DNA of 64,000 bases from Pampinifervens sp037481935 (GTDB lineage: Bacteria; Aquificota; Aquificia; Aquificales; Aquificaceae). The stretch is from positions 62,001 through 126,000 of the forward strand of contig NZ_JBJXCT010000004.1 of the NCBI RefSeq assembly GCF_046159715.1, written 5' to 3'. A program made the position numbers and the translations under genes. Below, one piece after another: positions 32,863 through 41,175 of this stretch (positions are counted from its first letter, which is position 1; each line of letters starts with the position of its first letter). The notes beneath the pieces were generated by a model. The model searched no databases and was not told the origin of the DNA. It was given only the letters and a program-made list of their open reading frames with translations.

Positions 32863-33753
32863 ATGTTTCAGGGTTCAATAGTCGCCCTCATAACCCCCTT
32901 CAAGGATGGGGAGGTGGATTTCAGAGCTCTTGAGAGTCTAATAGACTTTCACGCAAACAACCATACTGACGCCATATTGGTCTGTGGCACAACTGGAGAG
33001 TCTCCTACCCTCACCTTTGAGGAACATGAAAGAGTGGTAGAGCATGCGGTAAGGTATGCAAGGGGAAGGATTAAAGTAATAGCCGGCACAGGGGCAAACG
33101 CCACCCATGAGGCTATAGAGCTCACATCCCATGCAAAGAGAGTGGGGGCTGACGCCTGTCTGCTTGTGGTCCCCTACTACAACAAACCTACACAGGAGGG
33201 GCTATATCAGCACTTCAAGACGGTGGCGGAGGAGGTGGACATTCCCATAATACTGTATAACATACCCTCAAGAACTGGTGTGGAAATAGCTCCGGAGACC
33301 ATTTACAGGCTTGTCAAGGACTGTCCAAACATAATAGGCTCCAAAGAGTCCACTCCTAATATGGACAGGATTTCCGAGCTCAGAAGACTTCTTGGTGAAA
33401 ACTTTACCATCCTATCCGGTGATGATTCCCTCACCTTACCCATGATGGCTCTGGGTGCGAGGGGTGTTATATCCGTTGCCAACAACATAATTCCCAGAGA
33501 GGTAAAGGCCCTTGTGGACTACGCCCTCAGGGGAGACTTCCAGAGAGCAAGAGAGATGCACTACGAGCTGTTTGAGCTTTTTAAGGTGCTCTTTATAGAA
33601 ACCAATCCCATTCCCGTAAAGACCGCCTGCTGGGCTCTCGGCATGTGTGAGAAGGAATTCAGACTCCCCCTGTGTCCAATGAAGCCGGAAAACGAAAGGA
33701 GGCTCATACAGACCCTGAAGGTCTACAACCTTCCGGTAGTGAGGGATGTATAA
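32863..33753 (+). CDS. dapA: 4-hydroxy-tetrahydrodipicolinate synthase
   Basis: A 296-residue TIM-barrel lyase joining pyruvate and aspartate semialdehyde in the diaminopimelate and lysine pathway. CGTTGESPTL is at about residues 42-51, the tyrosine of IILYNIPSRTG near 134 and the Schiff-base lysine of IIGSKEST near 162 are in place. It works downstream of LysC in this window and supplies meso-DAP for peptidoglycan. The DUF4149 gene starts eight bases before its end. Confidence 0.96.
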   Translation: MFQGSIVALITPFKDGEVDFRALESLIDFHANNHTDAILVCGTTGESPTLTFEEHERVVEHAVRYARGRIKVIAGTGANATHEAIELTSHAKRVGADACLLVVPYYNKPTQEGLYQHFKTVAEEVDIPIILYNIPSRTGVEIAPETIYRLVKDCPNIIGSKESTPNMDRISELRRLLGENFTILSGDDSLTLPMMALGARGVISVANNIIPREVKALVDYALRGDFQRAREMHYELFELFKVLFIETNPIPVKTACWALGMCEKEFRLPLCPMKPENERRLIQTLKVYNLPVVRDV

Positions 33754-34138
33754 GTTTCTGCTGTTTTTAAATTCCTCTTACCTTGGGCTTGGTTCTTTCT
33801 TCAGCTTTTTTGTGGCCCCCACTCTTTTCAGAGTCCTTCAGAAGGAGCAGGCAGGTGCGGTTGTAGAAAGGGTATTCCCCGTCTATTTTGGTATAGGTCT
33901 TGTGGTTTCTCTTGCGACCCTCTTTCTTGGTTTCAGGCTCGGTAAGCTCGTAGCTGGGCTTGCTTTTGTGAACCTTATGCTTCATGCCCTTCACCTTTTT
34001 TATGTGCTTCCCACCGCTCATGCCCTAAAGCCTGTAGATTACAGTGCCTTCATGAAATGGCACGGCATATCCATGGGTATTAACCTGCTGAGCCTTTTAA
34101 TTACTCTCCTTCTATGCATACTTCTTATGAGAAGATGA
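33746..34138 (+). CDS. DUF4149 family membrane protein
   Basis: A 130-residue integral membrane protein of the DUF4149 type with about four helices (near 5-25, 45-65, 66-88 and 105-127). FFVAPTLFRVLQKEQAG is the typical cytoplasmic loop. Function is unknown. It overlaps dapA by eight bases and rusA by four. A second protein of similar layout lies at 53127. Confidence 0.75.
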   Translation: MYKFLLFLNSSYLGLGSFFSFFVAPTLFRVLQKEQAGAVVERVFPVYFGIGLVVSLATLFLGFRLGKLVAGLAFVNLMLHALHLFYVLPTAHALKPVDYSAFMKWHGISMGINLLSLLITLLLCILLMRR

Positions 34139-34509
34139 TAGAGTTAAGGCTTTCTATGCTTCCAGTGCCAAAGAGCAACAGGTATATAAGAAGAAAGGGT
34201 GGAAAAGTGTTCAAACCTCCAAGGGTAAAGAACTGGGAGGTGAGAGCACTGTGGGAGATAAGGGAGCAATACAGGGGTGAGCCACTTGAGGGCAGGCTTT
34301 CTGTGTATGTAGAGCTCATACTTCCCAATCACAGGAGGAGAGACATAGACAACATGCTGAAAAGCCTCTGGGATGTGCTGGAAAAGGGCGGGGTCATAAA
34401 GAATGACAGCCAGATATACGAGGTAAGAACTCTCAAGAGGGTTTTGAAAGGTCAGCAGGGAACCCTTGTGCGTCTTGGAGATTTTCACTATGGCCTTGAA
34501 GATAATTGA
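34135..34509 (+). CDS. RusA-type Holliday junction resolvase
   Basis: A 124-residue RusA-family endonuclease. The catalytic motif is RRRDIDNMLKSLWDVL with D-x-D-N, and the family start LPVPKSNRYIRR and GVIKNDSQI are present. RusA is usually a phage enzyme, but no phage gene is near and the gene sits between a DUF4149 gene and upp in a housekeeping run. I start at ATG 34135, which forms ATGA with the upstream stop; a start at 34114 is less likely. Confidence 0.85.
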   Translation: MIELRLSMLPVPKSNRYIRRKGGKVFKPPRVKNWEVRALWEIREQYRGEPLEGRLSVYVELILPNHRRRDIDNMLKSLWDVLEKGGVIKNDSQIYEVRTLKRVLKGQQGTLVRLGDFHYGLEDN

Positions 34510-35119
34510 CCACTCATTGATAAGGCACAAGCTGAACCTTGTGAGAAAAAGGCATACTCCACCGGAGAAGCTAAGAAGTCTCCTTGAGGAGATAACCCTT
34601 ATGAGTATTCCCTTTGTTCTTGAGGGATTTCCCCTGAGGATGGAAAGCGTTGAGACACCCATGGGTGTAGGAAGAAGTTTTGAGTTTGTTGAGGAAGACA
34701 GGATTGTTTTTATATGTATACTCAGAGCGGGGCTTCCCATGCTCAATGGTGCCCTGAGGGCATTGCCGGGTGCAAAGGCGGGTTTTCTTGCTATAAAGAG
34801 AAATGAGGACACACTCACCCCGGAGTTGTATTACAGAAGGCTACCACCCCTTGAAGGCAGATTCGTTATACTTCTTGACCCCATGCTGGCAACGGGCGGA
34901 ACTCTCAGTCTTGCCCTGAGCGAAGCTAAATCCCTGAAACCGGAAAAAATGGTAACTCTCAACTTAGTTGCATCGCCTCAGGGGCTTGAGAGGACCATGT
35001 CTGCACATCCCGATGTTGACTTCTTTCTGCTGAGCGTGGATGAGGGGCTGAGCCCAAAGGGATACATAGTGCCCGGAGTGGGAGATATAGGAGACAGGCT
35101 TTTCACTGAAGGTCTCTGA
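34490..35119 (+). CDS. upp: Uracil phosphoribosyltransferase
   Basis: A 209-residue pyrimidine salvage enzyme converting uracil and PRPP to UMP. ILRAGLPM near residue 75, the PRPP loop LDPMLATGGTL near 125-135 and the uracil-binding C-terminal GYIVPGVGDIGDR are conserved. ATG 34490 has GGAG upstream and overlaps rusA by 20 bases. It converges on the LysM gene with a 17-base overlap. Confidence 0.95.
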   Translation: MALKIIDHSLIRHKLNLVRKRHTPPEKLRSLLEEITLMSIPFVLEGFPLRMESVETPMGVGRSFEFVEEDRIVFICILRAGLPMLNGALRALPGAKAGFLAIKRNEDTLTPELYYRRLPPLEGRFVILLDPMLATGGTLSLALSEAKSLKPEKMVTLNLVASPQGLERTMSAHPDVDFFLLSVDEGLSPKGYIVPGVGDIGDRLFTEGL

Positions 35120-36500
35120 TATACTCCGTGGGGTCAAGGGGGACTCCCTCCTTGTTCCTGAGCTCAAAGCGCAGGAGACATTCCTCAGAGTTATTCTTCT
35201 TGCCAACCCTGGCTATGACCTGCCCCTTGCTGACCCTTTCTCCTCTTTTCACGAGGTTTGACTCATTGTAGGCATAGAGGGATATAAAGTTGTCATGTTC
35301 CACTATTACCATGTTTCCGTAAGCCTGCAGGTCACCCCCGCTGTATATAACCCTGCCATCCTCAACAGCTTTTACAGGCGAAGAGCATGGAGCTGAGATT
35401 TCTATGCCCTTTGGCACCCTTGACACCTTGCCGTCCACGGGGAGCTGTATGTTGAGACCTCTGGGTGCTGGTGCAGTTGATGTGTCCTTCTCTAATTCTC
35501 CCACTACAGACCTCTCTTCTCTTCTGTTGGGTGGCTGTCCGCTTTCCTGTGCTGGTTTTTCCGCCATTTCCCTTCTGGGTATTTTCACTTTTGTCCCAGC
35601 CTGCAGGAGCTTGCCCTTTAGCTCTGGGTTGAGCCTTTCGAGCTCTTTCAAAGGCACACCGGTGGCTCTGGCAACATCTCTGAGCCTTCCGCTCCTTCTG
35701 ACCCTGTATATCTCATAGGCTTCCTCCCTTGTCCTCTTAGACTTTACCTCTTCTGTTTCTCTGAGAGGTATTTTCACCCTTGTTCCCGCAGGAAGCCATC
35801 TACCTTTGAGTTCTGGATTGAGCCTCTCAATTTCTTTAACAGAAGTCCCGGTTGCCTTTGCCACATGTTCAAGCTTCGCACCCCTCTTGACTGTGTAAAG
35901 TTCATACTTTTCTTCCTTTGCCACTGTCTGTTTACTGCCCTTTGGCAGCTTTACCTGCGTTCCGGGCTTCAGCCATGCATCTTTTAATTCCGGGTTTAAC
36001 CTCTCCAGCTCCTTGAGGGGAATGCCGGTTGCCTTTGCCACGTGTTCAAGCCTTGCCCCCTTTTTGACCGTGTAGGTTTCGTAATCCGTCTCTTCTGCCC
36101 CTCCCCTTTTTTCCACAGAGCTTCCCTTTGCGGGTATCCTTATCTTCTGACCTTCCACAAGCCTGTCATCCTTTAAGTTGTTGAACTCCTTCAGCGTCCT
36201 TACATCAACACCAAAGCTGTCCGCTATCTTCTGAAGGCTATCCCCTCTTTTTACTTCATAGATTGCATACTTCTCTGAGGGCTTTTTCTTTGTAGTTTTT
36301 ACAGGTATGCATAGGTTCTGACCGGCCTTCAGTCTCCTTTCATCAAGACCTCTGTTGGCAGACTTGAGACTGTTTATGTCCACACCTTCTCTTCTGGCTA
36401 TCTTTTCAAGAGTGTCTCCCTCCTTTACCCTGTAATTCTTACACTCAAGGGCAAAGGAAAGGCTCAGGCTAATACCTAACAGTAAAATCCCTTTCTTCAT
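35103..36500 (-). CDS. LysM-rich envelope protein with degenerate LytM domain
   Basis: A 465-residue exported protein: signal peptide (1-18), five LysM peptidoglycan-binding repeats between about 20 and 310 (each with a Y-x-V-K-x-G start), a linker, then a C-terminal M23/LytM fold (about 350-460). The zinc site is lost: the H-x3-D position reads GIEISAPC and the H-x-H position reads LRFELR. It therefore resembles EnvC/NlpD-type amidase activators rather than a peptidase. GGAGG precedes ATG 36500. It overlaps acyP by 32 bases. Confidence 0.85.
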   Translation of the reverse strand: MKKGILLLGISLSLSFALECKNYRVKEGDTLEKIARREGVDINSLKSANRGLDERRLKAGQNLCIPVKTTKKKPSEKYAIYEVKRGDSLQKIADSFGVDVRTLKEFNNLKDDRLVEGQKIRIPAKGSSVEKRGGAEETDYETYTVKKGARLEHVAKATGIPLKELERLNPELKDAWLKPGTQVKLPKGSKQTVAKEEKYELYTVKRGAKLEHVAKATGTSVKEIERLNPELKGRWLPAGTRVKIPLRETEEVKSKRTREEAYEIYRVRRSGRLRDVARATGVPLKELERLNPELKGKLLQAGTKVKIPRREMAEKPAQESGQPPNRREERSVVGELEKDTSTAPAPRGLNIQLPVDGKVSRVPKGIEISAPCSSPVKAVEDGRVIYSGGDLQAYGNMVIVEHDNFISLYAYNESNLVKRGERVSKGQVIARVGKKNNSEECLLRFELRNKEGVPLDPTEYIRDLQ

Positions 36501-36741
36501 GGCTTGGCACCTCCTTGAGGACCTCCATGCGGTCAACCTTTCCCGCAGGCGGACCCTCCCAAAGTTCCTTCAAAAATTCCCAAACCACATCCTTTTCTCC
36601 CTGAACAAAAACTTCAACCCTTCCATCTGGCAGATTCTTGACCCACCCAGACAGCCCATAGCTCTGGGCAAGCCTTCTCGTAAAGGCTCTGTAGCCAACG
36701 CCCTGCACAATACCATTCACGTATATTTTTAGGGCTATCAT
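36469..36741 (-). CDS. acyP: Acylphosphatase
   Basis: A 90-residue acylphosphatase. The phosphate loop GIVQGVGYRAFTRR with the catalytic arginine, and GWVKNLPDGRVEV with the catalytic asparagine, are intact. It hydrolyses acyl phosphates such as acetyl or carbamoyl phosphate. On the minus strand TAAAAT ends seven bases before the ATG, again with no ribosome site. The LysM gene follows with a 32-base overlap. Confidence 0.93.
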   Translation of the reverse strand: MIALKIYVNGIVQGVGYRAFTRRLAQSYGLSGWVKNLPDGRVEVFVQGEKDVVWEFLKELWEGPPAGKVDRMEVLKEVPSHEERDFTVRY

Positions 36742-36770
36742 CCATAGAATTTTACATCAGAAAGAGGGGG

Positions 36771-36800
36771 TTGAAAATATGAAATGATATGTGGTATCAT
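36771..36800 (+). promoter_or_regulatory. Promoter of the RlpA gene
   Basis: TTGAAA (36771-36776), 18 bases, then TGG-TATCAT with the hexamer at 36795-36800. It is 32 bases before ATG 36833, and a GGAGG ribosome site is present, so this is a standard leadered gene. Confidence 0.45.
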
Positions 36801-36832
36801 TAGGAAGACTACAATCCTCAGGAGGTGTCCTC

Positions 36833-37252
36833 ATGAAAATGGCTGTTTTTCTTCTTCTGCTTTTTTCTGTGGCCTTTTCCATGGATTGTAGAATTCAGGA
36901 AGGATATGCCAGCTGGTATGGCGGAAAGTTTCATGGCAGAAAAACAAGCTCTGGAGAGGCTTTTAACAAGCACAAGTTTACCGCCGCATCAAGGGATTAT
37001 CCTCTTGGAACCTATCTGCTGGTAAGAAATCTCAGCACCGGGGAGGATGTGGTGGTGGTAGTCACAGACAGAGGGCCATCCAGAAAGAGCAGGATAATAG
37101 ACCTCTCAAAGTCCGCCGCTGAGAAGTTAGGTATGCTAAGGCAGGGTGTGGCAAGGGTTCAGGTAATGCCTCTATACTGTGCAGCAGAGGGTAGTGAGTC
37201 AAGTGAGGAATTTCATGAGGAGGTTATAAAGGACCTTATCAACACATTGTAA
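36833..37252 (+). CDS. rlpA: RlpA-like double-psi beta-barrel protein
   Basis: A 139-residue exported protein with a signal peptide (MKMAVFLLLLFSVAFS) and an RlpA domain: GYASWYGGKFHGRKTSSGE, then FTAASRDYPLGT and VTDRGPS. RlpA is a septal lytic transglycosylase acting on denuded glycan in some bacteria. The catalytic E and H/D of the family lie in these motifs. There is no SPOR domain. The start was chosen at the ATG after GGAGG; the open frame extends further upstream. Confidence 0.88.
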   Translation: MKMAVFLLLLFSVAFSMDCRIQEGYASWYGGKFHGRKTSSGEAFNKHKFTAASRDYPLGTYLLVRNLSTGEDVVVVVTDRGPSRKSRIIDLSKSAAEKLGMLRQGVARVQVMPLYCAAEGSESSEEFHEEVIKDLINTL

Positions 37253-38048
37253 GCCTTCTGTTTGTAAGGAGCGTCCCGCATCCTCCAAGAGAATCCTTTC
37301 TGAACCTTGTAGAAAGCGTCACCCTTATACCGTAGGACCTGAGAATTAAAAAGGCCTTCTCGTATTCCCAGTCCTCCACATCACTGAAGTCTTTCACCGT
37401 CTGGTTGTATCGCAAAAGGGTTGCGCTCACACCAAGCTCTTTCACCAGCTGTGCAAAACCCATGAGCTCATCTCCAGAGTCGTTCACCCCCTTAATCAGA
37501 AGGTAGGCAAGGCTTATCCTTTTTCTCTTCCTTGAGGGCATTGTGGACAGCTCTTCTCTGAGAGCCTGCACAAGGTTCCTCAAACTGCCAGCATGGGGGA
37601 GCAACTTTTCTCTCTTTTCTTCTCTTACAGAATGTATGGATATGCTGACTCCATTGTGGGGTAGTTTCAGCAGCTCTCTGAGCTTACTTACCGGATAGCC
37701 CGTAGTGTAAAAACTCACCCTGAGCCCTTCATCTTTAAAATGCCAGAAGGCTTCCTTTACCTTCTCCCAGTTCATAAGAGGCTCACCAATTCCTGCAACC
37801 GCTACCCGCCTTATGTGAAGCCTGTCTTTCAGCAGCTCATACTGACCTGTTATCTCCTCCAGTGAGAGGCTTCTGAAAAGTCCATCTATGCCAGAAAGGC
37901 AGAAGGGACAGCCTATGGCACACCCTGCCTGTGTGGATATGCAGAGGGTATCTCCTCTGTAGTAAACCGCCTCCACTCTTCTGCCATCATGCAGTTCAAA
38001 TAGATAGAGCCTGTTGAGACTACTGTTCAATTCCTGCAAAAGCCTCAT
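37239..38048 (-). CDS. RlmN-type radical SAM protein, N-terminally short
   Basis: A 269-residue radical SAM enzyme of the RlmN/Cfr family. The cluster motif is CAIGCPFC (C-x3-C-x2-C), preceded by TLCISTQAG whose cysteine fits the acceptor-loop Cys, and a C-terminal GGCGTLL fits the methyl-carrying Cys. RlmN proteins are about 340-370 residues with an N-terminal RNA-binding helical domain; only some 25 residues precede the core here. It is either a compact RlmN paralogue or has another substrate. It overlaps ricT by 29 bases. Confidence 0.82.
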   Translation of the reverse strand: MRLLQELNSSLNRLYLFELHDGRRVEAVYYRGDTLCISTQAGCAIGCPFCLSGIDGLFRSLSLEEITGQYELLKDRLHIRRVAVAGIGEPLMNWEKVKEAFWHFKDEGLRVSFYTTGYPVSKLRELLKLPHNGVSISIHSVREEKREKLLPHAGSLRNLVQALREELSTMPSRKRKRISLAYLLIKGVNDSGDELMGFAQLVKELGVSATLLRYNQTVKDFSDVEDWEYEKAFLILRSYGIRVTLSTRFRKDSLGGCGTLLTNRRLTMC

Positions 38049-38889
38049 TTTCCGTCACAGCCCTTCTACAGCAACCCCCACAGCTTCTGCAATGGTTCAG
38101 TGCCCTTTCATAACCCTCTGGCAGAATATCTTTCAGGTCCACTTCCCTTTTTGACTCCTCGGAAAGGAGGCTAATCTTCCACCTGAGCGGGTCCACCTGC
38201 AATACCCTGTAAACCTTGCCCTCAAAACATACTTCGCTTCCAGCCTCCGGCAGGAGGGACTTTACAAGATAGTTTTCCCTCTCAAAGACCAGACAGCATA
38301 TTAGCCTTCCACAGGGACCCGTAAACTTCTGAGGTGAGAGAGGGAGGTTCTGCTCCTCAATATCCCGCAGGGATACGGACTGAAACTCCTCCTGAAACCT
38401 GACACAGCATGGAACCTCCCCGCAGGTGCCCACCCATCCAAGAATCTGCACTGCATCCCTTACGCCCACCTGTCTCATCTCTATCCTCTTTTTGAAGACC
38501 TTTGCAAGGTCCCTCACCAGATTCCTGAAATCTACCCTGTGCTCGGAAGTGTAGTAGAAGAATATCCTGCCCTTATCCAGTGGTATGTAGGTTTTTATGA
38601 GCTTCATGTCAAGCCCATGTTCGGCTATCTTCTTCCTGCATACCTCCATGGCTTCCCTTGCCTTTTCCTCGTTTTCTTCCATTCTTCTTATGTCTTCCTC
38701 TTTAGCCTTCCTGAGGAATATGGCTTTCAAGGATGAAGGCTCTCTTGATGTGCCAAGCACCTTTACCACCTCTTCCCCCTTCTCCGATTGCACTACAAGA
38801 AGTTCACCTCTGGAAACGTCGCTCTCCCATACGCCTTCAACCTGAAGCACCTTGTTGGTGTCCTGAAATTTTGCCTTTATGTAAGACAT
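38020..38889 (-). CDS. ricT: PSP1 domain protein RicT (YaaT)
   Basis: A 289-residue PSP1/RicT protein, known in Bacillus as part of a Fe-S complex affecting RNA processing, sporulation and competence. The core has FYYTSEHRVDFRNLVRDLA, and conserved cysteines occur in GTCGEVPCCV and GPCGRLICCL. A distinct tail HCRSCGGCCRR near residue 265 adds more cysteines. The link to holB upstream (52-base overlap) is the same as in Firmicutes. Fe-S binding is likely but inferred. Confidence 0.85.
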   Translation of the reverse strand: MSYIKAKFQDTNKVLQVEGVWESDVSRGELLVVQSEKGEEVVKVLGTSREPSSLKAIFLRKAKEEDIRRMEENEEKAREAMEVCRKKIAEHGLDMKLIKTYIPLDKGRIFFYYTSEHRVDFRNLVRDLAKVFKKRIEMRQVGVRDAVQILGWVGTCGEVPCCVRFQEEFQSVSLRDIEEQNLPLSPQKFTGPCGRLICCLVFERENYLVKSLLPEAGSEVCFEGKVYRVLQVDPLRWKISLLSEESKREVDLKDILPEGYERALNHCRSCGGCCRRAVTENEAFAGIEQ

Positions 38890-39808
38890 TCTTTACACCT
38901 CCTCTGAGCTGAAAGAGTAAAAGGCTGAGCCTTATACCCTTGCTTAAATATTCTAACCCTGCAGAGGCTTTGTCAAGAGCCTGCTCAAAAGCCTCATCTC
39001 TGGTCTGTTTATACTTCATGTGAAGCATGTTCAGGAGCAACTTCAAAAGCATTGACTGTCTGTCGTAATCCCACTTTTCCACCTCAAGAGCCTTTTTGTA
39101 TAGGGAGAGCAGGTCTCCTTCCAGTATGGTTTCTGCAGTGGTGAGCAGCTCCTTATCTTCTTTGAGCTTAAGAGCCATGGTAAGACTTCCCTCGGAAAGT
39201 TCGAGTATCAGAGGGTCCTGTATTCCCGTGATTTCCCTTAGTTCCTCCTCGCTCAGTGGTGGAACCTCCAAAAGAAAGCTCCTTGACCTTACGGTAGGTA
39301 GTAGCTTCTGAAGCCTGCTGGTAACAAGAAGAAAGTGGGTATCCTCTGGCGGCTCCTCAAGGACCTTCAGTAGAGCGTTCTGTGCCTGTGGGTTCATGCT
39401 CTCTGCGGGCTCTACGAATACAACTTTTCTCTTAGAGAGGGCGGGTTTCAGGTATACAAAATCTTTAACTCCCCTTATCTGGTCAATCTTTATCTCCGCC
39501 TTCTCAGGTTTAAGGTATACAAAGTCTGGATGGTCTCCCTGAAGGTAGAGATAGACCCTCTTGCCTTTTCTATCCTCCCCATAAAAGATTAGCTCCTCTT
39601 CCTTTCTATGTCTGAAATCCTGCATGTGGACACAGGACTGACAGTTTCCACAGGGTGGATAGCTCTCCTTAAGGCAGAGGAGCGAAGTGGCAAACTCAAA
39701 GGCAATATCCCTCTTGCCCACACCTTCTTTGCCGTAGAAGAGGATGGAGGCGGGAACCCTTTTCTGATGGTAGAGCCTGCTCAGGAACTTTTTTAGCCTT
39801 TCTCTCAT
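38837..39808 (-). CDS. holB: DNA polymerase III delta-prime subunit
   Basis: A 323-residue clamp-loader subunit. It has the AAA+ P-loop GKEGVGK near residues 26-32, a zinc module (CLKESYPPCGNCQSC), and the SRC-like region with VRSRSFLLEV. The sequence ALLKVLEEPPEDTHFLLVT is typical of delta-prime and gamma. The DnaX partner is at 59597. It overlaps accC by four bases and ricT by 52. Confidence 0.88.
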   Translation of the reverse strand: MRERLKKFLSRLYHQKRVPASILFYGKEGVGKRDIAFEFATSLLCLKESYPPCGNCQSCVHMQDFRHRKEEELIFYGEDRKGKRVYLYLQGDHPDFVYLKPEKAEIKIDQIRGVKDFVYLKPALSKRKVVFVEPAESMNPQAQNALLKVLEEPPEDTHFLLVTSRLQKLLPTVRSRSFLLEVPPLSEEELREITGIQDPLILELSEGSLTMALKLKEDKELLTTAETILEGDLLSLYKKALEVEKWDYDRQSMLLKLLLNMLHMKYKQTRDEAFEQALDKASAGLEYLSKGIRLSLLLFQLRGGVKNVLHKGKISGHQQGASG

Positions 39809-41136
39809 ATCATGAGCTCTTCTACAAACCTTATGTGGTGCCTCCCCTGCTGGAACTCTCTGCTGGAAAGCACCCTCTTGTGAAAGTCTATGTTGGTCTT
39901 AAGTCCTGTGCCACTTATCCTGAACTCTTCAAGGGCTCTCAGCGCCCTGTTTGTGGCTTCTTCCCTTGTCTGTCCCCAGCATACGAGCTTGCCTAGAAGG
40001 GAATCATAGAAGGGCGGGACAGAATAGCCACAGTATATGTGAGTATCAACTCTAACCCCAAAGCCTCCTGGAAGATAGAGCTCTTCCACCTTGCCCGGTG
40101 AAGGAAGAAAGGTGTTTGGGTCTTCGGCGTTTATCCGACATTCTATGGCATAGCCTTTTCTTTCAGGCTTTTTTATGTTTAGCCTCTCACCTCTCGCTAT
40201 CCTGAGTTGCCACTCCACAAGGTCTATTCCGTAGACCATCTCGGTAACTGGGTGTTCCACCTGAATACGACCGTTCATCTCCATGAAGTAAAAGTTGCCC
40301 TCCTGGTCCATAAGAAACTCTACCGTGCCCGCCCCTTCGTAGCCTATCTCCCTGCAGAAGTCTGCCACAAGAGCCTCCATCTCTTTCCTCTTTTCCTCTG
40401 TAAGATGGTAGCTTGGAGCCTCCTCTATTAGCTTCTGATGTCTTCTCTGAACCGAACACTCCCTCTCCCCAAGGGTGAGCACGTTGCCGTATCTGTCAAC
40501 GAGAACCTGTATTTCTATATGTTTTGGGTTTATAAGGTATTTTTCAATGTAAACCCTTCCATCGCCGAAGGCCACCTCCGCCTCCTGCATGGCAAGAGGT
40601 AGCTTCTCTCTCAGTTCTCTATCATTGCTGACAACCCTTATCCCCCTACCCCCTCCACCGGCTGCCGCCTTTATCACCACTGGATATCCCACCCTGCTGG
40701 CAACCTCAAGAGCCTTCTGAAAGTCCACCGGACCATCACTGCCAGGGACAAGGGGGAGCCCAACCCTTTTTGCCACCTCCTTTGCCCTGACCTTGTCCCC
40801 TATAAGCTCAAGGGTCTCTGCAGAGGGTCCCACAAAAACCTTACCGCTGGCTCTCACTATCTCCGCAAACTTCGGGTTCTCGGAGAGAAAGCCATAACCT
40901 GGATGGACCGCCTCTGCACCAGACACCTCAAGGGCGGATATTATTCTGGGTATATCAAGGTAGCTCTTAGAAGGCTCTGCCGGTCCTATGCATATGCTTC
41001 TGTCTGCAAGCTTCGCATGCATGCTGTTGGCATCTGCTTCAGAATACACCGCCACGGTCCTTATGCCCATTTCCCTGCAGGTCCTTATCACCCGGACCGC
41101 TATCTCACCCCTGTTGGCAATAAGAAGGCTCTGCAT
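39805..41136 (-). CDS. accC: Biotin carboxylase (acetyl-CoA carboxylase subunit)
   Basis: A 443-residue ATP-grasp biotin carboxylase. LLIANRGEIAVRVIRTCRE starts the protein, the glycine-rich ATP loop AAAGGGGRGIRVV is near residue 160, and MNGRIQVEHPVTEM (usually MNTRIQVEH) is near 285. It carboxylates biotin on a carrier protein. Aquificales have related subunits of pyruvate and 2-oxoglutarate carboxylases, so the partner could differ from AccB; length fits AccC. On the minus strand TAAAAT ends seven bases before the ATG. It is divergent from ubiX. Confidence 0.88.
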   Translation of the reverse strand: MQSLLIANRGEIAVRVIRTCREMGIRTVAVYSEADANSMHAKLADRSICIGPAEPSKSYLDIPRIISALEVSGAEAVHPGYGFLSENPKFAEIVRASGKVFVGPSAETLELIGDKVRAKEVAKRVGLPLVPGSDGPVDFQKALEVASRVGYPVVIKAAAGGGGRGIRVVSNDRELREKLPLAMQEAEVAFGDGRVYIEKYLINPKHIEIQVLVDRYGNVLTLGERECSVQRRHQKLIEEAPSYHLTEEKRKEMEALVADFCREIGYEGAGTVEFLMDQEGNFYFMEMNGRIQVEHPVTEMVYGIDLVEWQLRIARGERLNIKKPERKGYAIECRINAEDPNTFLPSPGKVEELYLPGGFGVRVDTHIYCGYSVPPFYDSLLGKLVCWGQTREEATNRALRALEEFRISGTGLKTNIDFHKRVLSSREFQQGRHHIRFVEELMI

Positions 41137-41143
41137 CAGGACT

Positions 41144-41166
41144 ATTTTACACGCAAAGGCTATACA
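41144..41166. promoter_or_regulatory. Interleaved divergent promoters of accC and ubiX
   Basis: Only 39 bases separate the two start codons. The minus strand has TAAAAT (41149-41144) seven bases before accC, the plus strand has TATACA (41161-41166) nine bases before ubiX. Each -35 region must lie on or beyond the other -10, so the polymerases should exclude each other. Both genes lack a ribosome site. Confidence 0.45.
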
Positions 41167-41175
41167 ATTTTCCAC

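Noticed and set aside
35500..36500. Repeats resembling a CRISPR or minisatellite
   Set aside because: They are the DNA of five LysM protein repeats in one open frame, diverged and without regular spacers.
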